Shown here piece by piece: positions 51,925 to 60,262 of a DNA stretch of 64,000 nt (its first letter is position 1; each line of letters opens with the position of its first letter). Where the stretch lies: positions 22,455 through 86,454 of the forward strand of contig SCPZ01000099.1 of the NCBI GenBank assembly GCA_004299305.1, read 5' to 3'. The position numbers were made by a program, and so were the translations under genes. This stretch comes from Methylobacter sp. (lineage in GTDB: Bacteria > Pseudomonadota > Gammaproteobacteria > Methylococcales > Methylomonadaceae). The notes beneath the pieces are model-generated. The model was not told the DNA's origin and did not search any database. It saw nothing but the letters and a program-made list of their open reading frames with translations.

Positions 51925-52370
51925 GTTCAAAGCCAGCTTTGAACTCAGGCAGCCACGCTTTCTGGAGTCCAAAGCTGGCTTTGGACTGTTCAACATCGGT
52001 TTTGCTCGTTCCCACGCTGGCGCGCTCATCGTTATACACAAGTGTCTGGGAGACACCGTCATCCCGGCAGGGATTGCCGGGATCCAGAGCACAGGGATGT
52101 GAATGCTTGATTTCATTGAGCAATTCCTGTGGCGAGAGTTGTTGCCTACTTCAGTATGCCATCCATGGCTTCTGGATCCCGGCAATCCCTGCCGGGATGA
52201 CGTGCTTTGAAATACTTGTGTATAAAGATGAGCGCGGCGCGTGGGAACGAGGAGGAACGTAGGGCGTGCCGTGCGCGCCTTAGCTCCCAAGGCGCGCACG
52301 CCCTACAGGGGAATTCCCCGGAAACAGGACAGCGTTGTGTATAACGATGAGCGCCGCAGTACGGGAACGA
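51925..52370. repeat. Nested intergenic repeat island
   Basis: Outer inverted arms 52006-52043/52214-52250, inner arms 52058-52087/52172-52201, plus GTAGGGCGTGC..GCACGCCCTAC hairpin near 52259-52305. Confidence 0.85.
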
Positions 52371-52525
52371 TTTATCTTCGTCTGGAATGATCCTGCCGGA
52401 TGTGATGTTGATACGCTCTACAACGAATAAACCTTAACGTAACCGACTAACAATAATAGGCACAGGTACTCTATGAATACCAATGGTTTAATAATGAAAA
52501 CAAGACTATCAACGGGAGTTTCGCC

Positions 52526-54214
52526 ATGCTGAATAACCTCACTATTAAAGCCCGCCTGATTCTGGTTGTGGGTCTTATGTCCTTACTTGCCGTCACGCTG
52601 GGGATAATCGGCTTGAACGGGATGAAAAAAGCCAATGAAGGCTTGCGCACCGTTTATGAGGATCGCACTGTTCCGATGGGGCAGCTAGCCATAATTGATT
52701 CAAATTTGATACAGAATCGACTCGCAATTGTTAATTCTTTGGTGTTCAAGGATGAAACCCAGAAAAATATCGAACTGGTCAAGAACAATATTCAAGTGGT
52801 TAACAAGGCATGGGATGCGTATACGTCAACCTACCTAACCCCGGAAGAAAAAAAATTGGCCGATAAGTTTGCCAAGGATCGTAAACGATTTGTTGAAGAA
52901 GGATTAAACTCAACCCTGGAATATTTGGCTGCCGGAAATACCGAAGCCGCAGAAAAACATATCAGAGAAGCTGTACGCCCATTATTCGTGCCCGTTATGG
53001 AAGGCATAGATGCGTTGCAACAATTACAGCAGGATGTCGCCAAACAGGAATACGACTCTGCTAAAACCCGTTATGAAGACAGTCGTTTTATTTCGATAAC
53101 TCTTCTGGTGGTGGGTTTGTTGCTGGCAATGTTTATCGGTTTTATGCTGGTTCGAGGAATATCGCGTTCCCTTTTTGCGATGCAACAGTTTGCAGAGTCT
53201 TTAGCGAAAGGCGACCTGACTGCCAACATCGATCTCAACCAAAACGATGAAATTGCCGTCTTGGCTCAATCAATGACAGTCATGCGCGACCAACTTAGAG
53301 GTGTTGTACAGCAAGTTCGCACCAATTCCGACGCCTTGGGCAGCGCCTCACAGGAGATCAGCGCGACCGCCCAGTCCATCAGTCAAAGCGCTACCGAACA
53401 GGCTTCAGGCGTCGAGCAAACCACGACGTCCATCGAAGAGTTGAGCGCATCGGTTAAACAAAACGCCGATAACGCCAAGCTGACCAATAACATGGCAACG
53501 ACTGCGGCGACAGAAGCCGCCAATGGCGGGCAAGCCGTAAAACGCACCGTGGAGGCAATGAAGGAAATTGCCGATAAAATCGGTTTGATTGAAGATATTG
53601 CCTATAAAACCAATTTGTTGTCACTCAATGCTGCGATTGAAGCCGCCTTGGCCGGGGAGCACGGCAAAGGCTTTACTGTCGTTGCCGCCGAAGTCAGGAA
53701 ACTGGCGGAAAACAGCCGGGTAACCGCGCAAGAAATCAATAGCTTGGCTAAAAATAGCGTGAAGATTGCCGAAGACGCGGGTAACTTGTTAGAGAAAATG
53801 GTGCCCAATATCCAGAAAACCGCAGACTTGGTCGAAGAAATTACCGCATCTTCGGAAGAACAGGCACAAGGCATAGGCCATATCAGCGATGCGATCGGCC
53901 AGCTGGATAAAGCGGCGCAACAAAATGCATCGGGGTCGGAGGAGCTTGCCGCCACGGCAGAAGAACTGAGCGGTCAAGCCATGCAACTGCAACAGGTGAT
54001 GTCGTTCTTTAAAATTGATGCCAACCAAAGTCGTATGGGACAAGCGTTTACCCCGTCTAACAAACCTATAGGCGGAAACAGAAAAACCGGCAAAAAAACC
54101 GCCCCTCATTTTACTCCGGTCGGGTCTACGACAATAACTTCCAGGCCAGCGCTACCCGGTAAAGCGGGAGGGGGCAAACCTGAATTTAATGAGCATGATT
54201 TTGAACGATTTTGA
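52526..54214 (+). CDS. Methyl-accepting chemotaxis protein
   Basis: 4HB-like sensor, HAMP, MA domain; hairpin reads NAAIEAALAGEHGKGF. Confidence 0.94.
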   Translation: MLNNLTIKARLILVVGLMSLLAVTLGIIGLNGMKKANEGLRTVYEDRTVPMGQLAIIDSNLIQNRLAIVNSLVFKDETQKNIELVKNNIQVVNKAWDAYTSTYLTPEEKKLADKFAKDRKRFVEEGLNSTLEYLAAGNTEAAEKHIREAVRPLFVPVMEGIDALQQLQQDVAKQEYDSAKTRYEDSRFISITLLVVGLLLAMFIGFMLVRGISRSLFAMQQFAESLAKGDLTANIDLNQNDEIAVLAQSMTVMRDQLRGVVQQVRTNSDALGSASQEISATAQSISQSATEQASGVEQTTTSIEELSASVKQNADNAKLTNNMATTAATEAANGGQAVKRTVEAMKEIADKIGLIEDIAYKTNLLSLNAAIEAALAGEHGKGFTVVAAEVRKLAENSRVTAQEINSLAKNSVKIAEDAGNLLEKMVPNIQKTADLVEEITASSEEQAQGIGHISDAIGQLDKAAQQNASGSEELAATAEELSGQAMQLQQVMSFFKIDANQSRMGQAFTPSNKPIGGNRKTGKKTAPHFTPVGSTTITSRPALPGKAGGGKPEFNEHDFERF

Positions 54215-54795
54215 CAGGTAGGATGAATATGGACCAATTAATACATAAAAAAGAGCACAAAACCGAGTTAATAGCTCATGATCAATTACGCCAGTACCTT
54301 ACTTTTCAGGCTGGCAATGAGAATCTGGCGATCAGTATTTTAGACGTCAAGGAAATTATCGAGCTTAACACCATTACCGACGTGCCGATGACGCCCGATT
54401 ATATCCGTGGCGTTATTAACTTGCGCGGTAATGTGGTGCCTGTCATCGATTTGTCGGCGCGCCTAGGAAGGCAAAGCAGTGAAATAACCAAACGCAGCTG
54501 TATTGTCTTAGTGCAGGTTGAATACAACGATGACGGCCAGTTATTGGGAATGTTGGTCGATGCCGTTGATGAAATCCTGGAAATTCCCGAAGTGAATATT
54601 ATGCCGCCTCCCGATTTTGGAGCCGATATTCGAACCGATTTTATTCAGTCGATGGGGCGAGTGGGGGACGAGTTTATTATTTTGCTGAATATCAATCGCG
54701 TACTTTCGATAAAAGAATTATCCCAGCTCAAACAGGTTGCTGATTACGAAGGCGGTAATGCAGGCAAAGAAACCAGCTTCGCTGCACTAAACTAA
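54211..54795 (+). CDS. cheW: Chemotaxis coupling protein CheW
   Basis: DVKEIIELNTITDVPMTPDYIRGVINLRGNVVPVIDLSARLG. Confidence 0.96.
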   Translation: MTGRMNMDQLIHKKEHKTELIAHDQLRQYLTFQAGNENLAISILDVKEIIELNTITDVPMTPDYIRGVINLRGNVVPVIDLSARLGRQSSEITKRSCIVLVQVEYNDDGQLLGMLVDAVDEILEIPEVNIMPPPDFGADIRTDFIQSMGRVGDEFIILLNINRVLSIKELSQLKQVADYEGGNAGKETSFAALN

Positions 54796-54819
54796 TAACT
54801 CACAAAAGGCTCATTCTTT

Positions 54820-56703
54820 ATGAACGTAAAAGACTTAAGTATAAAAACCAAGATATTAACCGGTGCCTTTATGTTGGTATTGATTACCTGCGGATTCGGC
54901 ATGTTGTCAAAACTTTACATAGGCAAAGTATCGGGCTCGCTATTCGGAATTACCGACAACAATGCTAAAGCGGTTGAATACGCAACCGGGGTCGAACGTA
55001 TGGCGCTATCGACCATCATGGAAGAAAAAAATTACCTGCTGGAAGAAAAAGACGAAGTGCAGCAGCGCGCCGAACAGGATCTCAAGGAATTAAACAGCTA
55101 CCTGGACAAAGTGGATGTCGTGGCGAAGCAATACAAAAACACCGAGTTATTGGGGCAATCGAAAACCGCAAGAGAAGGGGCGGCCCAGTACGCCGAGAAA
55201 TACAGGGCCGGTGTAGCAGCCTTGAAGGCCAACAAGCAAGCCGTAGCAGACATGGTGGAAAAGGGCGAGACTGTAGCCAAGGCGGCCGACAACTTTCTAA
55301 AAAGACAAGTCACCCTCTACACCGAAGCGATGAAGAAAGGTGTTAGCGGTCAGGAGCTTGATCAGTATGTCCAGCGTTATATCGTCGCGACCAACATCTC
55401 CGTTAAAGCGATGCAAATCATGCGCGAGGAAAAGGAAGAAGTTAATTACAAAAACCGTGAGTCATGGAAGAACATGCAAGTTTTATTGCCGGAGTTAATG
55501 GCCTTATATGACGATTTGCAAAAATTCGAATTGAGCGATGAAGCAACCAAATTGGTTGTAGAGGCTCGCAATGCAACGCGAGATTATAACCAGTCGGCCA
55601 AAAGCTGGATAGAAAACGACGATAAACTAAAGATTATTTTGAAGGATATGGCGAGCCTTGGCAGTAACGTTATCAAACAAGCGCAAGATGCCGAGGCCGC
55701 CGGCTATGCCCAGTTAGGTTCTGCGCGCACCGAAGCCGATCAACTGGTCAGTGAAGCTAACAGTATCATTATCGGCACCATCATTATTTCGATAGTGCTG
55801 GGCGTTATTATTGCGTTGTTTTTAGCCTCTATGATTACCAAGCCGATTATTTTAGGCGTTAAATTTGCCGAGTTGTTATCTGAAGGCGATCTTACTGCAC
55901 GGATTGATATTGACCAGAAAGACGAGATCGGCGTCTTGGCTAATGCGCTGAAAACAATGCGTGACCAGCTCAACAGCGTTGTGCAGCAAGTTCGAACCAA
56001 TTCCGATGCATTGGGCAGCGCCTCGCAGGAAATCAGCGCAACCGCCCAGGCCATTAGTCAAAGTGCGACCGAACAAGCCTCGGGTGTTGAACAAACCACG
56101 GCATCCATCGAAGAGTTGAGTTCCTCAGTCAAACAAAATGCCGATAATGCCAAACTAACCAACAATATGGCGACGACCGCAGCGGAAGAAGCCACGAATG
56201 GCGGCATAGCAGTAAAACGTACCGTAGAGGCGATGAAGGAAATCGCCGATAAAATCGGTTTAATTGAAGATATTGCTTATAAAACCAATTTGTTATCGCT
56301 TAATGCTGCGATTGAAGCGGCGCGTGCCGGTGAGCACGGCAAAGGTTTTACCGTCGTTGCCGCCGAAGTCAGGAAGCTGGCGGAAAACAGCCGGGTAACC
56401 GCGCAAGAAATCAATAGCCTGGCTAAAAACAGCGTCAAGATTGCCGAAGACGCCGGTATCCTGTTGGAAAAAATGGTGCCTAATATCCAGAAAACCGCAG
56501 ACTTGGTCGAAGAAATTACCGCCTCTTCAGAAGAGCAGGCGCAAGGTATAGGCCAGATCAGCGAGGCGGTTAATCAACTGGATAAGGCAGCCCAACAAAA
56601 TGCATCGGGGTCGGAAGAGCTTGCCGCGACAGCGGAAGAACTGAGCGGCCAAGCCATGCAACTGCAACAAGTTATGGCGTTCTTTAAAGTGGATAATCGT
56701 TAA
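54820..56703 (+). CDS. Methyl-accepting chemotaxis protein
   Basis: Long helical sensor, HAMP, MA domain [31 protein letters not shown]. Confidence 0.94.
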   Translation: MNVKDLSIKTKILTGAFMLVLITCGFGMLSKLYIGKVSGSLFGITDNNAKAVEYATGVERMALSTIMEEKNYLLEEKDEVQQRAEQDLKELNSYLDKVDVVAKQYKNTELLGQSKTAREGAAQYAEKYRAGVAALKANKQAVADMVEKGETVAKAADNFLKRQVTLYTEAMKKGVSGQELDQYVQRYIVATNISVKAMQIMREEKEEVNYKNRESWKNMQVLLPELMALYDDLQKFELSDEATKLVVEARNATRDYNQSAKSWIENDDKLKIILKDMASLGSNVIKQAQDAEAAGYAQLGSARTEADQLVSEANSIIIGTIIISIVLGVIIALFLASMITKPIILGVKFAELLSEGDLTARIDIDQKDEIGVLANALKTMRDQLNSVVQQVRTNSDALGSASQEISATAQAISQSATEQASGVEQTTASIEELSSSVKQNADNAKLTNNMATTAAEEATNGGIAVKRTVEAMKEIADKIGLIEDIAYKTNLLSLNAAIEAARAGEHGKGFTVVAAEVRKLAENSRVTAQEINSLAKNSVKIAEDAGILLEKMVPNIQKTADLVEEITASSEEQAQGIGQISEAVNQLDKAAQQNASGSEELAATAEELSGQAMQLQQVMAFFKVDNR

Positions 56704-56854
56704 TTTGGCTGTGTTTTTCCTCATTTCGGCAACGATTGCGGGGGGGTCACGTATCGGTTCTGCATGATCAGCCCTAATGCAGGCGGTAAGGTGCGCTACG
56801 GGTCTAAGCCGGTTTAATCCTGCTTTCATAGCGTTATTTTTAGGAATAACAATT

Positions 56855-57031
56855 GTAACTATTCAGCGAAAAAAGAAATAGAACACGGATGCCAAAAGTA
56901 GGCGCCTCTAGGCGACACGGATAGGACGGATTTACGCAGATTTTTTTTCAAAATATTCTGGGTTTTTAATCGGTGATTATCCGTTTAATCCGTGTTCCAT
57001 TAATCATTTTTAGCATACGCTGAATAGTTAC
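56855..57031 (-). repeat. MITE-like element copy B, inverted relative to copy A
   Basis: Reverse complement of 48263-48423 with same 14-bp TIRs and an extra CCAAAAGTAGGCGCCTCTAGGCG. Confidence 0.85.
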
Positions 57032-57068
57032 TAACAATTTTGTTTAAACTTGATTATCACAAAATACT

Positions 57069-58568
57069 ATGAGCCGTATACAAGAAAATAGATCGGGTTT
57101 CTTTTGCTTCTTAGTTCTTTGTTTTGCTTTAGTCCCCGCTGTTAATGCCAAAACTAACGATGACGAGCATATTCGTGAAATTGTTGCCAGCCTACTGAAG
57201 GAAAAAGACCGGAAAATCGAACAGCTTGAAGCGCGCATCAAGCAATTGGAGCAAGGGAATCAGGTAAAGCAGGTTGCTGTGGAAGAACCAGCCAGGCAAA
57301 CTAAAAACGCCGTGGCAGAGTCAGACACGCCCCAGCCCAAACCCGTTGTCGATGCCGCCGCAAAAACAGTCGCAAGCAGCGGTAACGATGCAACAGTTAG
57401 CGGCAAACTGAAGGATTTGACTAAAAAAGTCGATGAACTGAAAGCGACCGCAGAAGCGAATGGCTTAAATATCAGCGGCTTTTTCGATATCAACGCAAAA
57501 ACCGGCAATCCCACCGACCAAACCTTTAGTGTCGGTTCCGTAGAGCTGGATCTCGATTATGCTCACGACGAACATTTCGGCGCCAGCACGGCGCTGGTGC
57601 TGTGCGGCGATTCATCGGGAGCCGGTTCTGACGCGCCCGCCCATATCTACTGCGGCGGCAGCGGTCCGGGTGGTCTGGGCGGAGGTAGCGCCGGTTTTGC
57701 CGCTGCGTTGGTCGATTACCATTTATTCAGCGACCGCATTCCTCCCCGTGGACGTATTTTCAATAATCAGGGATTGCACATTCAGGTCGGTCGTTTCGAC
57801 TTACCGTTCGGCACCGATTACCAAAACTTCGCCAACAAAGACCGGGTAACTATTACCGCGCCGCTCACCACGTCCAGAATGCAGCTGGGTGGTTACAACG
57901 CCGATGGCCTGCGTTCATACGGTTCATGGAATATGTTCAACTATTCGGTATTCTGGACCGATGCGATATATGCCAATGATGGTCATGCCATCGGCGGTCG
58001 ATTGGGCATGTCGTTGGGACAAAACGCTTATACGGTTCACCATAACAAGCCGGACGCTATCCAGGAAGGTATCGAATTCGGAGTATCCCATCTTAGCGAA
58101 CTGAATGGCAGTAACAACATCAGGAACACCGTTTACGGCGCCGATTTGAGCATCGGCTACGGTATGTTGCGCTTGCAGAACGAATTAATGTTGTTACAAG
58201 CGCATCAAGACGATTTTCTGGATGCCGACGGCAACATCGCGCTCACTACGACCGACACCCCTTTTGGCAGAAGCCGTCAACTGGGCTATCACGCGACGTT
58301 GATAGCCGATTTGGAAAGATTCATCAACTACCCGCTACGAGCCTTTGCCCGCTATGGCCGTTGGCAGCCCTCGCAAAGACTGGGTTTGGATTTCGATCGC
58401 AGTACAGTGGCCGTCAACAATATATCGATGTTAAGTTTGGGACTTAATTATCAATTCAGCGAGCATTTGCGCATCAAGTTCGAATACAACGACTCATTGG
58501 GTACCGAAATAGCGGAGCGTTACTTCAGCAAAAAATTGGGCATAGCCCAACTAGTCATGTCTTTTTAA
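57069..58568 (+). CDS. Putative outer-membrane porin-like protein with N-terminal coiled coil
   Basis: Signal peptide, coiled coil, then alternating beta-like strands ending in aromatic F (QLVMSF). Confidence 0.65.
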   Translation: MSRIQENRSGFFCFLVLCFALVPAVNAKTNDDEHIREIVASLLKEKDRKIEQLEARIKQLEQGNQVKQVAVEEPARQTKNAVAESDTPQPKPVVDAAAKTVASSGNDATVSGKLKDLTKKVDELKATAEANGLNISGFFDINAKTGNPTDQTFSVGSVELDLDYAHDEHFGASTALVLCGDSSGAGSDAPAHIYCGGSGPGGLGGGSAGFAAALVDYHLFSDRIPPRGRIFNNQGLHIQVGRFDLPFGTDYQNFANKDRVTITAPLTTSRMQLGGYNADGLRSYGSWNMFNYSVFWTDAIYANDGHAIGGRLGMSLGQNAYTVHHNKPDAIQEGIEFGVSHLSELNGSNNIRNTVYGADLSIGYGMLRLQNELMLLQAHQDDFLDADGNIALTTTDTPFGRSRQLGYHATLIADLERFINYPLRAFARYGRWQPSQRLGLDFDRSTVAVNNISMLSLGLNYQFSEHLRIKFEYNDSLGTEIAERYFSKKLGIAQLVMSF

Positions 58569-58569
58569 T

Positions 58570-59082
58570 ATGAACAAACTTCTTAGATTTTTATTATCCG
58601 TCGGCAGCGGCTTAATGCTGTCGTTTATGCTGACCGCGCAAGCCGCCGATAACCCACATGTGGTATCCAAACAAGACGGTCCAGCCACCTGTGTTATCTG
58701 CCACAGCGACATACCGAAATTAAAGGACGACAATATCCTGATAAGCAAAAATCTGCCGGTTGATCTGAGCCGCTTCAGCCAAAATGGCGTGACCATGTGT
58801 TCATCCTGTCACGATCCCAATGTGGTTCATAAAGTCGGTGTGAATGTCGACTTTCCGGTACCGGCAGACTTACCCTTAAACCAAGATAACGAGATCATCT
58901 GTTTGACTTGCCACTACACCCATGGCAGTCTGGATAGCGATAAGCCGCAGGCCAGTTGCAGCATGATGGATAGAATGCTGAATGCCGAACGCTTGCATAA
59001 AAGCTTTTTACTTCGCCGAAACAATAGTGACGGCGAACTGTGTTTAATCTGTCACAATCCCAATCAAGGTACGAAGCAATGA
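58570..59082 (+). CDS. Putative tetraheme c-type cytochrome
   Basis: Signal peptide; CVICH, CSSCH, CLTCH, CLICH. Confidence 0.85.
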   Translation: MNKLLRFLLSVGSGLMLSFMLTAQAADNPHVVSKQDGPATCVICHSDIPKLKDDNILISKNLPVDLSRFSQNGVTMCSSCHDPNVVHKVGVNVDFPVPADLPLNQDNEIICLTCHYTHGSLDSDKPQASCSMMDRMLNAERLHKSFLLRRNNSDGELCLICHNPNQGTKQ

Positions 59083-59669
59083 ATAATAATTTGCTCAAAC
59101 GGCGTAGCGTTTTTATCAAAAAGGGTTTTCAGGGCCGCTTCATTCTCGGTATCTTAGCCATCATCCTGCTGTCCGGCCTGTGTTCTGCGCTGCTGATTTA
59201 TTGGATTACCGGCGATGAACTACGGGCTTGGTCACTATCGCCACATGCCAATATTGACAAAGCATCGGAACGACTGGGACTGTCGATTCTGATCGGCAAC
59301 GCGGTTTCGATTTTGGTGGCCGGAGCCGTTGCCGTGGTTGCTGTGTTGTATGCCTCGCACAAAATCGTTGGCCCCTTGCATAGATTTGAAACTCTATGCG
59401 AACAGGTGGGTAACGGTAATCTGGATGAACTTAACGCGTTAAGGGCAAACGATCAATTGCATGAATTAGCGCGAGCGTTTGACGATATGGTTGCCAAACT
59501 ACGCAGCCGCCGCGATCAGCAAGCTGGACTTCTAGTTGGCATTAACAACCACATCAGGGATTTAAAGAGCAGCGATAACCTGACAACAGAACAACTCAAT
59601 ATTCTTTCTGAGCTGGCTGAAGCGGTTGCGCAATTGAATAAACCTGATGACAAAGAGGGTAACTATTGA
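59079..59669 (+). CDS. Two-TM HAMP-domain protein without output domain
   Basis: KIVGPLHRFETLCEQVGNGNLDELNALRANDQLHELARAFDDMVAKL; ATGA overlap with cytochrome gene. Confidence 0.75.
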   Translation: MNNNLLKRRSVFIKKGFQGRFILGILAIILLSGLCSALLIYWITGDELRAWSLSPHANIDKASERLGLSILIGNAVSILVAGAVAVVAVLYASHKIVGPLHRFETLCEQVGNGNLDELNALRANDQLHELARAFDDMVAKLRSRRDQQAGLLVGINNHIRDLKSSDNLTTEQLNILSELAEAVAQLNKPDDKEGNY

Positions 59670-59751
59670 GCTGCCACAGATACTGGCTCCAAATCTCTTT
59701 TAAGCTTGGGAACCAACGAAAATTTAAGGCAACTCGCAATAAATAAAATAC

Positions 59752-59909
59752 GTAACTTCAGCAGATAAAAAATAGCACACGGATGATGCGGATTAGACAG
59801 ATAATCACTGATAAAACTCTAAGTCATTAGAGTTGTTAAAAATCCGTTTAAATTCGTCCAATCAGTGTCATCCGTGTGCCATTATAAATTAGCCATGCTG
59901 AGTAGTTAA
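59752..59909. repeat. MITE-like element copy C
   Basis: GTAACTTCAGCAG...AGCACACGGATGATGCGG...AGTGTCATCCGTGTGCC...CATGCTGAGTAGTTAA, diverged relative of A/B. Confidence 0.7.
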
Positions 59910-59967
59910 GATTGTAGAATGTGGTGGTTTATTTTTGCGGGTTACCTAACGAGATTGATCAATTTAT

Positions 59968-60024
59968 AAACCACAAAGAACACCAGGTTTACGATTTTTG
60001 TGAACTTGGTGTTCTTTGTGGTTT
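59968..60024. repeat. Inverted repeat with 18-bp perfect arms
   Basis: AAACCACAAAGAACACCA ... TGGTGTTCTTTGTGGTTT. Confidence 0.85.
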
Positions 60025-60125
60025 TATGCTTTAAACTGATATACAGCGTTTCAAACTCAGTTCCGTGCAAAATTTTTAAATTATTTGGTAACTACTCACC
60101 CTATGCTAATGCTGGCTCCTGTCAT

Positions 60126-60207
60126 GTTCAAAGCCAGCTTTGAACTCCTATAGCACATTTTTCTGGAGTCCAAAGCTGGTTTTGGACAGTAAGAATCGGC
60201 TTTGCGG
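60126..60207. repeat. Second copy of the AAAGCCAGCTTTGAAC..TTCTGGAGTCCAAAGCTGG repeat found at 51925-52005
   Basis: GTTCAAAGCCAGCTTTGAAC and TTCTGGAGTCCAAAGCTGG shared with 51925-52005. Confidence 0.85.
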
Positions 60208-60262
60208 TTAAAAAGGGGGAGTAGTTACATTATTTGTTCCATTTCCAAAGAAAAAACACTTC

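Noticed and set aside
51856-52299. ORFs across the 51.9-52.3 kb region
   Set aside because: They run through palindromic repeats on both strands; open frames are a by-product of the repeats.
51925-52370. CRISPR array
   Set aside because: Repeats are inverted and nested with unequal spacing rather than direct repeats with uniform spacers; no cas genes in the window.
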